From positions 1 to 64,000 of the forward strand of contig NZ_JARHUE010000008.1 of the NCBI RefSeq assembly GCF_029222905.1: a stretch of DNA of 64,000 nt, read 5' to 3'. Origin of the DNA: Neptuniibacter sp. CAU 1671. Lineage in GTDB: Bacteria; Pseudomonadota; Gammaproteobacteria; Pseudomonadales; Balneatricaceae. The notes under the pieces are model-generated. The model was given only the letters and a program-made list of their open reading frames with translations. It had not been told where the DNA came from and did not search any database. A program made the position numbers and the translations under genes. Shown here one piece after another: positions 1 through 7,997 of the stretch (its first letter is position 1; every line of letters starts with the position of its first letter).

Positions 1-121
1 CGAATACATCGAAGTATTTTATAACCGCATACGTAGGCACTCGGCTTTGGGCTATGTCAGTCCGGCAGAGTATGAGCGCAAATGCGCATAACCTAGTGTC
101 TACTTTTTGTGGGTAGGACCA
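1..121 (+). mobile_element. Right end of an IS3-family insertion sequence
   Basis: The window begins inside an insertion sequence. The last 29 codons of an IS3-type transposase are followed six bases after the stop by a terminal sequence at 97-121. Read from the outside on the minus strand, this begins TGGTCCTACCCACAAAAAG, the kind of end seen in the IS3 group. The left end and the target-site duplication lie outside the window, so it cannot be said whether the element is complete. Family assignment rests on the transposase C-terminus plus the end sequence. Confidence 0.8.
2..91 (+). CDS. IS3-family transposase OrfB, C-terminal end (partial)
   Basis: Only the final 29 residues are present, reading in frame 2 to the TAA at 89-91. 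They contain the pattern YNRIRRHSALGYVSPAEYE, the highly conserved tail of the IS3-family rve integrase, which lies after the catalytic glutamate of the DDE triad. Such proteins cut and join the element ends; in IS3 elements the upstream part is usually made by frameshifting from OrfA. Nothing can be said about activity because the catalytic core is outside the window. Confidence 0.85.
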   Translation, partial: EYIEVFYNRIRRHSALGYVSPAEYERKCA

Positions 122-139
122 ATATCCAAGGATGTTTAG

Positions 140-502
140 GTGTCAGTTTCAATCTTACTTAGTCTTTATGGTTGGCCATTTCTTGTTGGACTAGGTTGCT
201 TTGTAGGTTCAGTCTCCACAAAAGCCAGATCCGGTTTGTTTGGCCTATTAAAGAGTTATTTATGCCTGTTAGTAGCCATTCTCCTTTCATGGACCGCAAC
301 TTTATTCATTGAAGTTTGGGTCATACCTCATGCAAGTAGTGACGAGTGTGTAAATGGACTGGATAGCTGCAACATTACTCTGCTTGAGTTAGGGGGCTGG
401 ATAGAAACATGGAATTTTATAGTGTTAGAGGTTTGTGCAATCTTGGTTGCCATCACTTTGGCAGTAAAACAGGTAAGACATTTAACAAAAACAGGCAGTT
501 GA
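140..502 (+). CDS. Small multi-pass membrane protein of unknown function
   Basis: A 120-residue protein starting at GTG 140 with an AAGGA ribosome-binding stretch at 128-132. About three hydrophobic segments are visible (near residues 5-25, 37-60 and 90-108), so it should sit in the inner membrane. Two cysteines (in SDECVNGLDSC) lie in the loop between segments two and three and could form a disulfide outside the cytoplasm. No family was recognised. It begins 19 bases past the end of the insertion sequence, so its promoter may come from the element or may have been disrupted by it. It is followed by a GFA-like gene in the same direction. Confidence 0.55.
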   Translation: MSVSILLSLYGWPFLVGLGCFVGSVSTKARSGLFGLLKSYLCLLVAILLSWTATLFIEVWVIPHASSDECVNGLDSCNITLLELGGWIETWNFIVLEVCAILVAITLAVKQVRHLTKTGS

Positions 503-569
503 CGTGGAATGCCTTCAACTGCTCTAAGCGTTATGTGTATTCCATCCATAGACCGTGGAAAAAATTTTG

Positions 570-971
570 ATGTCTGATTATTCAGGTTCCTGTCTGTGTG
601 GCACCGTAAGCTTTTTGGTAAAAGGTGAGTTTGACAGCTTTTACCTGTGTCACTGTCAGCACTGCCAAAAAGACACGGGGTCGGCTCATGCAGCAAATCT
701 ATTTTCGCAGTCAGCTAAATTGACTTGGTTGGCAGGTAAAAACGCTGTAACTAGTTTTACGCTGCCAGGTACTCGCCATAACAAAAGCTTTTGTAAGTTT
801 TGTGGCTCAGCACTGCCCAGCACTCAGATCGAAGGTTTGCTCGTCGTTCCTGCAGGCTGTTTGGACACTGAAATCACGTTGCAGCCAACGGCACACATCT
901 TTTTATCCAGCAAGGCGTCGTGGCAGGGGAAGTTAGGGGACGTGCCAGAATTCGATGGGTTGCCAGATTGA
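570..971 (+). CDS. GFA/CENP-V domain zinc protein
   Basis: A 133-residue member of the family named after glutathione-dependent formaldehyde-activating enzyme. The zinc-binding cysteines are present: SCLCGTVSF near residue 7, CHCQHCQKDTGS near 27-35, and CKFCGSALP near 76. These proteins use a Mss4-like beta-tent fold; most members have no proven reaction and the family name should not be read as function. I prefer the ATG at 570, which gives the usual N-terminus (MSDYSGSCLCG), over an in-frame GTG at 555. It follows the membrane protein at 140-502 in the same direction and precedes the RDD gene. Confidence 0.8.
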   Translation: MSDYSGSCLCGTVSFLVKGEFDSFYLCHCQHCQKDTGSAHAANLFSQSAKLTWLAGKNAVTSFTLPGTRHNKSFCKFCGSALPSTQIEGLLVVPAGCLDTEITLQPTAHIFLSSKASWQGKLGDVPEFDGLPD

Positions 972-1080
972 GCGGCCACCACATCCTTTTCGGCTATAAG
1001 CAGACGCATCCCCGCTGCACCACGACATACCGCAAAGCCAGGCGTTAACTTTACAATCAACCAACAAGGAAATACGCAAA

Positions 1081-1569
1081 ATGGAATTTGAAACTACCGA
1101 AATAGATGTAACACCCACTACGGATGCCGCGTTAAACAAAGCCAGTCGCTGGAAACGGTTGTGGGCCTCTCTGATAGATACCTTCATTTTGTTGTTATTC
1201 ATCGTGCCTATGATGTACATAACCGGGGGATTTGATGGGATTAAGGATGGTGTGCAGCCTTCGATCGTTTACTCGTTGCTGATAGGCCTGCTGAGTATCG
1301 TTGTTTTTATTATTATCAATGGGAAGCTACTGACTGGTAGTGGCCAGACAGTGGGTAAGCGAGCAATGGGAATCAAAATTGTATCGCTATCGGGTGAGCT
1401 GCCAACTGTAAAAGAGCACCTGTTAAAAAGGTATGGGATCTATTTTCTGCTCGGGCAGGTCCCCTTTATTGGCCAAATTCTCTCCATCGCCAATGTGTTG
1501 ATCATCTTTGGCAAACAACGACGCTGTGGTCACGATCATATAGCGGGCACGACAGTGGTTAATTGCTGA
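1081..1569 (+). CDS. RDD-family membrane protein
   Basis: A 162-residue protein with the RDD domain: the sequence ASRWKRLWASLIDTFILLL near residues 19-38 holds the characteristic Arg and Asp, followed by three or four membrane segments and the conserved GQTVGKRAMGIKIV stretch near 87-100. RDD proteins are inner-membrane proteins, mostly of unknown role; some have been linked to ion (sodium) transport. The start is supported by AAGGAAA at 1067-1073. It ends about 65 bases before a strong bidirectional terminator, so it is probably the last gene of its transcript. Confidence 0.85.
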   Translation: MEFETTEIDVTPTTDAALNKASRWKRLWASLIDTFILLLFIVPMMYITGGFDGIKDGVQPSIVYSLLIGLLSIVVFIIINGKLLTGSGQTVGKRAMGIKIVSLSGELPTVKEHLLKRYGIYFLLGQVPFIGQILSIANVLIIFGKQRRCGHDHIAGTTVVNC

Positions 1570-1634
1570 CAGGTTTTAAAGCTTACTTTGGCTATTCTGT
1601 AACTCGCAGAGTTATAGCGTGAGCACTGCAAAAG

Positions 1635-1662
1635 AAAAGGCGCATAACAATGCGCCTTTTTT
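1635..1662. terminator. Bidirectional intrinsic terminator (RDD gene / leuA)
   Basis: Perfect 11-bp inverted repeat AAAAGGCGCAT (1635-1645) and ATGCGCCTTTT (1650-1660) with a 4-base loop, followed by further T residues. A/T tracts flank both sides, so it can end both the rightward RDD transcript and the leftward leuA transcript. Confidence 0.9.
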
Positions 1663-1676
1663 CGTTGTATAGGAAT

Positions 1677-3359
1677 TCAGCTTGCCTGTCGTTCTGCTTC
1701 CTGTACCGACTGACTGCGATTCAGACCGGTAAACAGTGCCTTGATCGCGGCACTGACAATATTCCGGTCGATGCCCACACCAAAGATTGCCGGGCCACCG
1801 TCAATCTGCATTTCGATATAGCAGGCGGCTTCAACCGCTGCACCGCTGCCGATGGCGTGTTCGTGGTAGTCGATTACCTGTACCGGCTGACCCAGAGCTT
1901 TAATCGCTGCGTCGATGGTGCCGTTACCAATGCCGTTGACAGTACGTTGCTGGCCGTTGTCCTGATAGCGGATTTCAACCTCAGTGGCACCTTTGTCACC
2001 GTGGCTGTGGGTGGTCAGATCGGCATCGGTAAAGTCATAAGCTCCGCTTGCTTTGATGTAGGTCTGCTCAAACAGCGCCAGAATATCGGCACTGGTGGCT
2101 TCCTGACCCTTGGCGTCGGTGAAGTTTTTCACCACCCGGCTGAACTCGATCTGCAGGCGGCGCGGCAGTTCAAGCCCGTACTGCTGCTGCAACAGGAAGC
2201 TGACACCGCCTTTGCCTGACTGGCTGTTTACCCGCACCACGGCTTCGTAGCCACGGTTCAGATCGGCCGGATCGATAGGCAGGTACGGGACTTCCCAAAT
2301 GCCTTCAGGATCACGCTGGGCAAAGCCTTTTTTGATCGCATCCTGATGCGAACCGGAGAAGGCGGTAAACACCAGCTCGCCCGCATAGGGATGGCGCGGG
2401 TGCACCGGGATCTGGTTGCACTCTTCCACGGTACGGCGGATCTGTTCAATGCGGGAGAAATCCAGCCCCGGGTGTACGCCCTGGGTGTAGAGGTTCAGCG
2501 CCAGGGTGACGATATCCACGTTGCCGGTACGCTCACCATTGCCAAACAGACAACCTTCAACCCGGTCAGCACCGGCCATTACCGCCAGCTCTGCTGCGGC
2601 GACGGCTGTGCCGCGGTCATTGTGCGGGTGGACGCTGATCAGAATGCTCTCGCGACGGGCCAGATTACGGTGCATCCACTCGATCTGATCCGCATAGATA
2701 TTGGGCGTAGACATCTCAACCGTGGCGGGCAGGTTGATGATCATTTTGCGTTCAGGCGTTGGCTGCCAGATGGCGCTGACAGCATCACACACCTCTTTGG
2801 CCACTGGCAATTCAGTACCGGAAAACACTTCAGGGGAGTACTGGAAGACCCATTCGGTTTCCGGGTACTGCGCGGTGTACTGTTTGACCCAGCGGGTGCC
2901 TTGTTCGGCAATCGCTTTTACGCCAGCCACATCGGTGTTGTAGACGATACGACGGAAATCCGGCGCAGTAGGATTGTACATATGCACAATCGCGCGACGT
3001 GCGCCCACCAGCGACTCTACGGTGCGTTTGATCAGGTCTTCACGGGCCTGGGTCAGCACTTCAATGGTGACATCATCCGGGATACGGTTTTCTTCAATCA
3101 GACGACGCACAAAATTGAAGTCGGTATCGGAAGCGGCCGGGAAGGCGACTTCGATCTCTTTAAAGCCGATCTCCACCAGCATTTCAAAGAAACGCAGTTT
3201 GGTTTCAACGGACATGGGATCGATCAGCGACTGGTTGCCATCGCGCAGGTCGGTGCTCATCCAGATCGGTGGATGTTCAATGGTCCGGTTTGGCCACTGG
3301 CGGTTTTCCAGTTTCACCGGTGCAAAAGCGCTGTATTTGGTGGCGGGGTTGCTGAGCAT
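1677..3359 (-). CDS. leuA: 2-isopropylmalate synthase
   Basis: LeuA condenses acetyl-CoA with 2-oxoisovalerate, the first committed step of leucine synthesis, in the cytoplasm. The 560-residue protein matches the longer LeuA form (about 557-570 aa). It has the catalytic TIM barrel with DLRDGNQ (residues 37-43) and the HPHNDRG metal-binding motif near 246-252, then a C-terminal LeuA dimer domain that binds leucine for feedback inhibition. I chose the ATG at 3359 because GGAG lies six bases upstream; an upstream start would invade the leader hairpins. It stands alone, divergent from an Lrp-type regulator, and no leuBCD genes are nearby. The leader at 3389-3470 suggests transcript-level control in addition to feedback inhibition. 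Confidence 0.95.
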   Translation of the reverse strand: MLSNPATKYSAFAPVKLENRQWPNRTIEHPPIWMSTDLRDGNQSLIDPMSVETKLRFFEMLVEIGFKEIEVAFPAASDTDFNFVRRLIEENRIPDDVTIEVLTQAREDLIKRTVESLVGARRAIVHMYNPTAPDFRRIVYNTDVAGVKAIAEQGTRWVKQYTAQYPETEWVFQYSPEVFSGTELPVAKEVCDAVSAIWQPTPERKMIINLPATVEMSTPNIYADQIEWMHRNLARRESILISVHPHNDRGTAVAAAELAVMAGADRVEGCLFGNGERTGNVDIVTLALNLYTQGVHPGLDFSRIEQIRRTVEECNQIPVHPRHPYAGELVFTAFSGSHQDAIKKGFAQRDPEGIWEVPYLPIDPADLNRGYEAVVRVNSQSGKGGVSFLLQQQYGLELPRRLQIEFSRVVKNFTDAKGQEATSADILALFEQTYIKASGAYDFTDADLTTHSHGDKGATEVEIRYQDNGQQRTVNGIGNGTIDAAIKALGQPVQVIDYHEHAIGSGAAVEAACYIEMQIDGGPAIFGVGIDRNIVSAAIKALFTGLNRSQSVQEAERQAS

Positions 3360-3388
3360 CTCTTTCTCCATCAGGTATAGGTTCAGAC

Positions 3389-3470
3389 CTGAAAAAAGCG
3401 GGTGCACCGGGTGACTGGATGTAAGCCTTCAGGTGACACCCGCAAGCTTGTGGCTTGCTGCTTTTTTCAG
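3389..3470 (-). promoter_or_regulatory. Attenuator-like leader of leuA
   Basis: Read on the minus strand the leader holds, in order: CTGAAAAAAGC (3470-3460); a small hairpin GCAAGC/GCTTGC (3458-3442); and GCGGGTG (3443-3437), which pairs with CACCCGC (3404-3398) and is followed at once by TTTTTT (3397-3392), an intrinsic terminator about 30 bases before the leuA start. The first element is fully complementary to GCTTTTTTCAG (3399-3389), so it could capture the U-tract and prevent termination. The small hairpin also overlaps the terminator arm. No leucine-rich leader peptide is evident; the only short frame seen is MLSI-stop. The pairings are seen directly; the regulatory role is inference. 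Confidence 0.55.
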
Positions 3471-3529
3471 ATTGAGAGCATTTTACTGCTATATGGTTGG
3501 AATTATGTTGCTATTATTGCGTATTATTG

Positions 3530-3541
3530 GCTTATATAAGC
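3530..3541. promoter_or_regulatory. Palindromic operator candidate between leuA and the Lrp-type gene
   Basis: A perfect 12-bp palindrome, GCTTATATAAGC, in an AT-rich 218-bp divergent region, 36 bp before the regulator start. Lrp/AsnC proteins bind AT-rich dyads of roughly this type and usually control their own gene, so it is a candidate autoregulatory site that could also affect leuA. Assignment is by position only. Confidence 0.4.
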
Positions 3542-3577
3542 AACTAAATTCTATTTATATAGATATGTGAGCAATAA

Positions 3578-4045
3578 ATGAAACTTGATGCGTTTGATCA
3601 GGCAATTTTACGTCAGTTACAACGGGATGGGCGAATCACCAATCAGGAACTGGCCGAAGCGGTGAACCTGTCGCCATCACCCTGCCTGCGCCGGGTGCGC
3701 CGTCTGGAGGAGGAGGGTTATATCGATGGTTATACCACCCGCCTTAACGCTCGCAAGCTGGGTCTGAAACTGATGGCGTTTATTCATATCAGTATGGATA
3801 AACATACGCCGGAACGGTTTGACCGGTTTGAACAGGCGGTGGCTGCGCTGCCGGAAGTACTGGAGTGTCATCTGATTACCGGGCAGGACGCCGATTATCT
3901 GCTGAAGGTTGTAGTGGAGGATATGGACGGTTATCAACAGTTTCTGCTGAACAAGATCACCCGGGTTGAGGGTGTATCGGGTGTGCATTCCTCGTTTGTG
4001 CTGAAGTCACCCAGAGATACAACCGCACTTCCGGTTGGAAGCTGA
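3578..4045 (+). CDS. Lrp/AsnC-family transcriptional regulator
   Basis: A 155-residue feast/famine regulator. The N-terminal winged helix-turn-helix (LDAFDQAILRQLQRDGRI followed by NQELAEAVNLSPSPCLRRV, residues 2-39) is followed by the alpha-beta RAM domain (about 65-145), which binds amino acids and forms the oligomer. The pattern SPSPCLRRVRRLEEEGYI is typical of the Lrp proper subgroup. It is divergently arranged with leuA; leucine responsiveness is plausible, but paralogues with other effectors exist and the sequence cannot decide. It ends just before a hairpin serving the convergent small gene. Confidence 0.9.
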   Translation: MKLDAFDQAILRQLQRDGRITNQELAEAVNLSPSPCLRRVRRLEEEGYIDGYTTRLNARKLGLKLMAFIHISMDKHTPERFDRFEQAVAALPEVLECHLITGQDADYLLKVVVEDMDGYQQFLLNKITRVEGVSGVHSSFVLKSPRDTTALPVGS

Positions 4046-4065
4046 TTTGCAGAACCTGAAAATAA

Positions 4066-4098
4066 ATCACCCCCTGCAGAGAGAGTACAGGGGGTGAT
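4066..4098 (-). terminator. Intrinsic terminator of the small exported protein gene
   Basis: An 11-bp stem, ATCACCCCCTG (4066-4076) and CAGGGGGTGAT (4088-4098). On the minus strand it is followed by the T-rich run TTTATTTT, so it ends the leftward gene at 4112-4360; on the plus strand no T-tract follows, though the hairpin lies just after the regulator gene. Confidence 0.75.
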
Positions 4099-4111
4099 GG
4101 GGGACAACGCT

Positions 4112-4360
4112 TTAACGTGGAGTAGGTGAAAAGCCTGCTTCCAGTGTGCCGCGCAGCGCGTATTTGCTCATATCATCTTGTTTCACAACGCTGGAACCGG
4201 CGTAGGTTGGGTTGGTTTCGATGACCTTGTTAATCTCTTCAGCAGTATTTGCCTGAGGCTGCATAAAAGGTGCTGCAATCTTATCGGTCACATCGTCGGC
4301 AAACGCGGTGAAGGGGACGAAGGCTGCACTGAGCAGCAGCATTTTGAGTGATGTTTTCAT
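4112..4360 (-). CDS. Small exported protein of unknown function
   Basis: An 82-residue protein with a clear Sec signal peptide: MKTSLK, then a hydrophobic stretch, and a probable signal peptidase site after AFA (about residue 21). The mature part (about 60 aa) is hydrophilic, has no cysteine, and ends GFSPTPR. Start ATG 4360 has GGAA upstream with normal spacing; an in-frame upstream codon would spoil the signal peptide. It has its own terminator (4066-4098). No family was recognised; the mature protein should be periplasmic. Confidence 0.65.
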   Translation of the reverse strand: MKTSLKMLLLSAAFVPFTAFADDVTDKIAAPFMQPQANTAEEINKVIETNPTYAGSSVVKQDDMSKYALRGTLEAGFSPTPR

Positions 4361-4730
4361 GGCTAGAGTTCCTATCATTTGACCGTCATGTCAATGTTGC
4401 CCCGGTGTGTTGTTGTGGTTGTGTCTTATACCGGGTGGTTTCCCTGCAAGCCTGCATCCATCTGATGCTGTGAAATTCCTTTTATGCTTGCGTTACTTGG
4501 ACAGGGTCCGAATCCTGATTGTTCATGTTTTATACGATCTGGCGCTTGAATGTTTTTGTACGTTTTTTGCACATCTCGGTGGTGCCGGGCTATCTCCGGT
4601 GATTTTCAGGTCATTCCAGAGGTAGCCGCTATGTCAGAGGTCACCGTTTTTAGAGAAGCCTTTCAGGTTTCCTTTCCACGCCCGCTGAGAGATCTGTGGC
4701 ATGTCGCCCATCGGTTTGCAAAGGTATTAG
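4361..4730. other. Gene-free stretch, possibly decayed
   Basis: About 370 bases with only weak frames that show no recognisable protein pattern. The left part must carry the promoter of the small exported protein on the minus strand. The right part precedes the broken FAD-oxidase remnant and may be diverged sequence from the same lost gene, but no FAD-binding motif could be recognised in any frame. Confidence 0.4.
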
Positions 4731-5147
4731 AAAGGCGATTATGTCTATACGCTGACGGATACAGCGATGGATGTTTATCTGAAATTTACGCAGGAAGTAC
4801 TGCTAGAACTTTCTCTATTGCACCTGTATCTGATCGATGGCGCGGTACATAGGGTAGGGCGCAAGGAAACCGCCTGGGAGTGCCGTGATGCCATGTGGTC
4901 AATGGTGATTGCAGGCATTGATCCGGACCCGGCGAAAGCGGGCCGTCTCACCGAATGGGCCCAGAGTTACTGGGAAGAGATTCATCCGCATAACCGGGAT
5001 GGTGCCTATATCAACTTTATGATGGATGAAGCTCCGGCCCGTATCCGGGCCACCTACGGCGATAATTATGATCGACTGGCAGCCATCAAGAAAAAATATG
5101 ATCCGGAAAACCTGCTCAGGGTTAACCAGAATATCCCACCCAGTTAA
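4731..5147 (+). pseudogene. Remnant of a BBE-type FAD-linked oxidase (C-terminus only)
   Basis: An in-frame stretch right after a TAG (4728-4730) reads GDYVYTLTDTAMDVY, then RKETAWECRDAMWSMVIAGI, an INFMMDE stretch, and a final YGDNYDRLAAIKKKYDPENL to the stop at 5147. This is the end of the cap domain and the berberine-bridge (BBE) C-terminal segment of FAD-linked oxidases. The roughly 300-residue N-terminal part with the FAD-binding PCMH domain is missing, including the usual flavin-attachment residues. Without it no oxidase activity is possible. A short protein could start at ATG 4767, but I read it as a decayed gene. It converges on the YaiI gene with a 6-base gap. Confidence 0.8.
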
Positions 5148-5153
5148 TACAGA

Positions 5154-5615
5154 TCAGGTTTTTGGTTTGGGCGCATACCGGGCAAGCAGCCGATCAAGCT
5201 GGTTGGCAAACTGCTGACGGTCGCGCTGATTCAGAGCTGGTGGTCCACCGGAATTCACACCACTGGCCCGCATGGTATCCATAAAATCCCGTATATTCAG
5301 TCGCGCGCCAATGGTCTCTTTGGTGTACTGCTCACCCCGCGGACTGAGCACGAAACCGCCTTTTGCCAATACGTCAGCCGCCAGGGGAATATCTGCGGTT
5401 ATTACAAGGTCGCCGGGTGCAACGCGGCTTTCGATTTCTGTATCTGCTTTGTCAAATCCAGACTCGACACGCAGCATGCTGACAAAGCGTGAATTGGGAA
5501 TCTGCAGGTTTTGGTTGGCGACCAGTGTTACCGGAATCTGAACCCGTTCAGCGGCCCTGAAGAGTATTTCTTTGATCACCACCGGACAGGCGTCAGCATC
5601 CACCCAAATCTTCAT
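5154..5615 (-). CDS. YaiI/YqxD family protein (UPF0178, DUF188)
   Basis: A 153-residue cytoplasmic protein of the DUF188 family, recognised by the start [18 protein letters not shown], the central [19 protein letters not shown] and RGEQYT segments, and the later FMDTMRASG stretch. The conserved aspartates (DADACP, TADIPLA) resemble a PIN-like nuclease core, but no activity is established for the family. ATG 5615 is chosen over a GTG nine bases upstream because AGGTGA is correctly spaced before it. It has normal family length and a free-standing position. Confidence 0.88.
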   Translation of the reverse strand: MKIWVDADACPVVIKEILFRAAERVQIPVTLVANQNLQIPNSRFVSMLRVESGFDKADTEIESRVAPGDLVITADIPLAADVLAKGGFVLSPRGEQYTKETIGARLNIRDFMDTMRASGVNSGGPPALNQRDRQQFANQLDRLLARYAPKPKT

Positions 5616-5930
5616 TGTTATCACCTGTTTATAGCCGCACTACGCCGTATATTTTGCGCCGCATTATAGCGGATTTTACAGCGGATCTCTGTTTTGTCTC
5701 TGATCAGAGACAAATAAATTAAGACCTTATTCAGTTGCGGTTCGCCATGCTTATTCGAAATTTCTGCATCGGGTTCAGGCTGAATCATTCAGAGCGGATA
5801 TTAGACTTTTTTTATGCGTTGCAGCATATATCTTATATCTGCAAAAAAATGCATAATCGCGAAAAATTTTGCCTGGATGGCTAACCCCTTCAACGCCCGA
5901 TCTCACTTAACTTGCAGGTAGATTGTTGCT
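5616..5930. other. AT-rich divergent intergenic region
   Basis: About 315 bases without a gene, between the leftward YaiI gene and the rightward glycosyltransferase. It should contain both promoters. No clear operator, hairpin or small open frame with a ribosome-binding site was found. The part from 5690 to 5870 is notably AT-rich. Confidence 0.5.
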
Positions 5931-7319
5931 ATGTCTAACGACTTCTCCAGTCGCGTCAAATGGTTTTATAAACTGGCGCCATTCTATCTTTTGACGGCGA
6001 CCGTTTTCTACATGGCTTGGACCACCGAGCCAGAGACTGATATTGCTTTTACACCGCTTCGCTGGATTATGTTGCTGCTGTTTGTGCCGCTGGCGCTGAA
6101 GTACGTAATTCAACTGCTGGCGTCGCTTTTTTACGGCCTGACCCAGGCGCGGCCCATTTTTATGGGGGCTTTGCCACGGGTATCGGTTCTGATTCCCGCC
6201 TGGAATGAAGAGGTGGGCATTGTAAAAACCCTTAAGTCTGCATTGCACAGCGAATACGCCAATCTGGAAATTGTTGTGATCAATGATGGTTCAACAGACG
6301 GTACCGATCAGCAGATTCAGGGCTTTTTAAAGTCTCTGACTCCGGCTCAGCGTGCGAATGTACAGTATCTGAAGCTTGAAAACGGGGGTAAAGCCCGGGC
6401 GTTGAATCAGGGTCTGGAGATCGCCACCGGTGAGCTGATCGTGACGGTTGATGCGGATAGCGTGCTGGATAAGCAGGCAATCAGTCGATTGGTAAACCGT
6501 TTTTCCGAGTCTGACGTGGCCGCCGTTGCGGGCAATGTGATTATCGGTAACCGTGCGCGTTCCATCGAATGTCTGCAACAGCTTGAATACCTGTATGGGT
6601 TCTTTTTCAAGCGCGGTGACTCTGTCTTTAATTCTGTTTATATCATTGGTGGTGCCGCGGCGGCTTACCGTCGTGATGTGCTGATGCAGCTGGGTGGTTT
6701 TGACCATTCCATCATTACCGAAGACATTGAGATCTCCACCCGTATTCTGGCGCACGGATACAAAACCCGGTACGCGCATGATGCAGTTGTGTACACCGAA
6801 GGTCCGGCGGATTGGAAAGGGCTGTGTAACCAGCGTCTGCGCTGGAAGTTTGGCCGCCTGCAGACGTTTTTCCGACACCGTTCGCTGTTTTTCCAATGCA
6901 GTAGCCGTCCCGGTCCTTATCTGAGCTGGTTACTGCTACCGGTAGCACTTTACGCCGAACTGCTGCTGCTGTTTGAAGTTGTACTGATGACGGTATTTTT
7001 TAGTTACACAATCTACACCCAGGATTATCTGCCATTGCTGTGTGTGATTATGGTGATGAGCTGTCTGATTTGGTTGCAGGTACTGACTGACCCCAAACGC
7101 GATAAACATAGCAATCTGCTCTGGCTGGCACCGGTGGCCTGGCTGTTGTTTTTCTTTATTGATGCGGTTGAGTTTCAGGCGCTGTATCGCAGTATCAAAC
7201 GCTTCTGCAAAGGTGAAGCGTTGCAATGGCAGAAGTGGGTCCGTAAAGGCCTTAGCCAGGCGCCGGATCTGCTCGGTGATACCCAAGGCAGTCAGACTCC
7301 GGTTGATTTGCTAAACTGA
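5931..7319 (+). CDS. Membrane family-2 glycosyltransferase, PgaC/IcaA-like
   Basis: A 462-residue processive-type beta-glycosyltransferase. After two N-terminal membrane segments (about residues 17-33 and 43-65) comes the GT-A catalytic domain: RVSVLIPAWNEE near 83, VINDGSTDGT near 115, a DAD motif (TVDADS) near 173, TED (IITEDIE) near 264, and QRLRW near 301. Further membrane segments follow. These motifs match enzymes that polymerise and export beta-linked sugars such as poly-N-acetylglucosamine or hyaluronan. No pgaA, pgaB or bcs partners are adjacent and there is no PilZ domain, so the polymer is unknown. The next gene, 28 bases downstream, may be a partner. Confidence 0.85.
   Translation: MSNDFSSRVKWFYKLAPFYLLTATVFYMAWTTEPETDIAFTPLRWIMLLLFVPLALKYVIQLLASLFYGLTQARPIFMGALPRVSVLIPAWNEEVGIVKTLKSALHSEYANLEIVVINDGSTDGTDQQIQGFLKSLTPAQRANVQYLKLENGGKARALNQGLEIATGELIVTVDADSVLDKQAISRLVNRFSESDVAAVAGNVIIGNRARSIECLQQLEYLYGFFFKRGDSVFNSVYIIGGAAAAYRRDVLMQLGGFDHSIITEDIEISTRILAHGYKTRYAHDAVVYTEGPADWKGLCNQRLRWKFGRLQTFFRHRSLFFQCSSRPGPYLSWLLLPVALYAELLLLFEVVLMTVFFSYTIYTQDYLPLLCVIMVMSCLIWLQVLTDPKRDKHSNLLWLAPVAWLLFFFIDAVEFQALYRSIKRFCKGEALQWQKWVRKGLSQAPDLLGDTQGSQTPVDLLN
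6239..6247. repeat. TGCANTGCA dyad inside the glycosyltransferase gene
   Basis: TGCATTGCA occurs inside the coding region of the family-2 glycosyltransferase. It is listed as a likely chance copy of the dyad found near phaP, phaC, the small CxxC gene and the Pat gene, and marks how often the 8-base pattern can appear by chance (about once per 64 kb). Confidence 0.3.
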
Positions 7320-7347
7320 GGCCAAACTTCGGGTAACCGGGTGTGGC

Positions 7348-7947
7348 ATGTTACGCATATTGATCATTGCGATGGTGCTCTTGGGCACCATCCTTTTTTT
7401 TCACAGGGAACAACCCGCCCCGGTTCACCGCTCGGGTGTGCTTGTTTCTGGCGCACCCCAGCAAACCCTTCCACAGGATACCCAACTGGTCACCGTCGGT
7501 GATTACCTGCTGCTGCCTCTGGCCGAGTTCAGCCTAGAGGCGCGGGTGCTGGGCCGTGAGAACTATCGTTTTGGTCGCGAGGCGGATCTGTCACCGATGG
7601 ATCTGGCGCTGGGCTGGGGCGAGATGTCAGATTCCGCCATTCTCTCCCGTATTGAGATCAGCCAAAGCAACCGTTTTTACTTCTGGCGTACCGAACGTTT
7701 TCCAATACCCCGCCGACAGATTGAAACTCAAAGCGCCAACATGCATCTGATTCCTGCCAATGATTACGTTGCCGGTAAAATGGATGAGGTGCAGGCCGGT
7801 GATCTGGTGCATTTCAGTGGTCAGCTGGTGGAAGCCAGAGCTGAAGATGGCTGGCGCTGGCGCAGTTCTCTAACCCGTGAAGATACGGGTAACGGTGCCT
7901 GTGAGCTGGTGCTGGTCAAAGACCTTTATATTCTGCCACCGCCCTGA
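7348..7947 (+). CDS. Conserved membrane-anchored protein of unknown function
   Basis: A 199-residue protein with one N-terminal hydrophobic segment (residues 3-17) that works as an anchor or uncleaved signal; the rest should face the periplasm. It carries the stretch LALGWGEMSD near residue 86 and RIEISQSNRFYFWR near 100, a conserved block I recall from uncharacterised proteobacterial proteins, and a predicted beta-rich C-terminus ending LVLVKDLYIL. Its role is not known. It starts 28 bases after the glycosyltransferase and is probably co-transcribed with it. Confidence 0.7.
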   Translation: MLRILIIAMVLLGTILFFHREQPAPVHRSGVLVSGAPQQTLPQDTQLVTVGDYLLLPLAEFSLEARVLGRENYRFGREADLSPMDLALGWGEMSDSAILSRIEISQSNRFYFWRTERFPIPRRQIETQSANMHLIPANDYVAGKMDEVQAGDLVHFSGQLVEARAEDGWRWRSSLTREDTGNGACELVLVKDLYILPPP

Positions 7948-7997
7948 TGCTTTTGTTACAATGCGCGGCGTTCAAGATCTCATTGGAGTAATCACAC

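Noticed and set aside
2346-3380. 344-codon open frame on the plus strand opposite leuA
   Set aside because: It mirrors leuA codons, has no ribosome-binding site or family pattern, and runs through the leader; it is a shadow of a GC-balanced gene.
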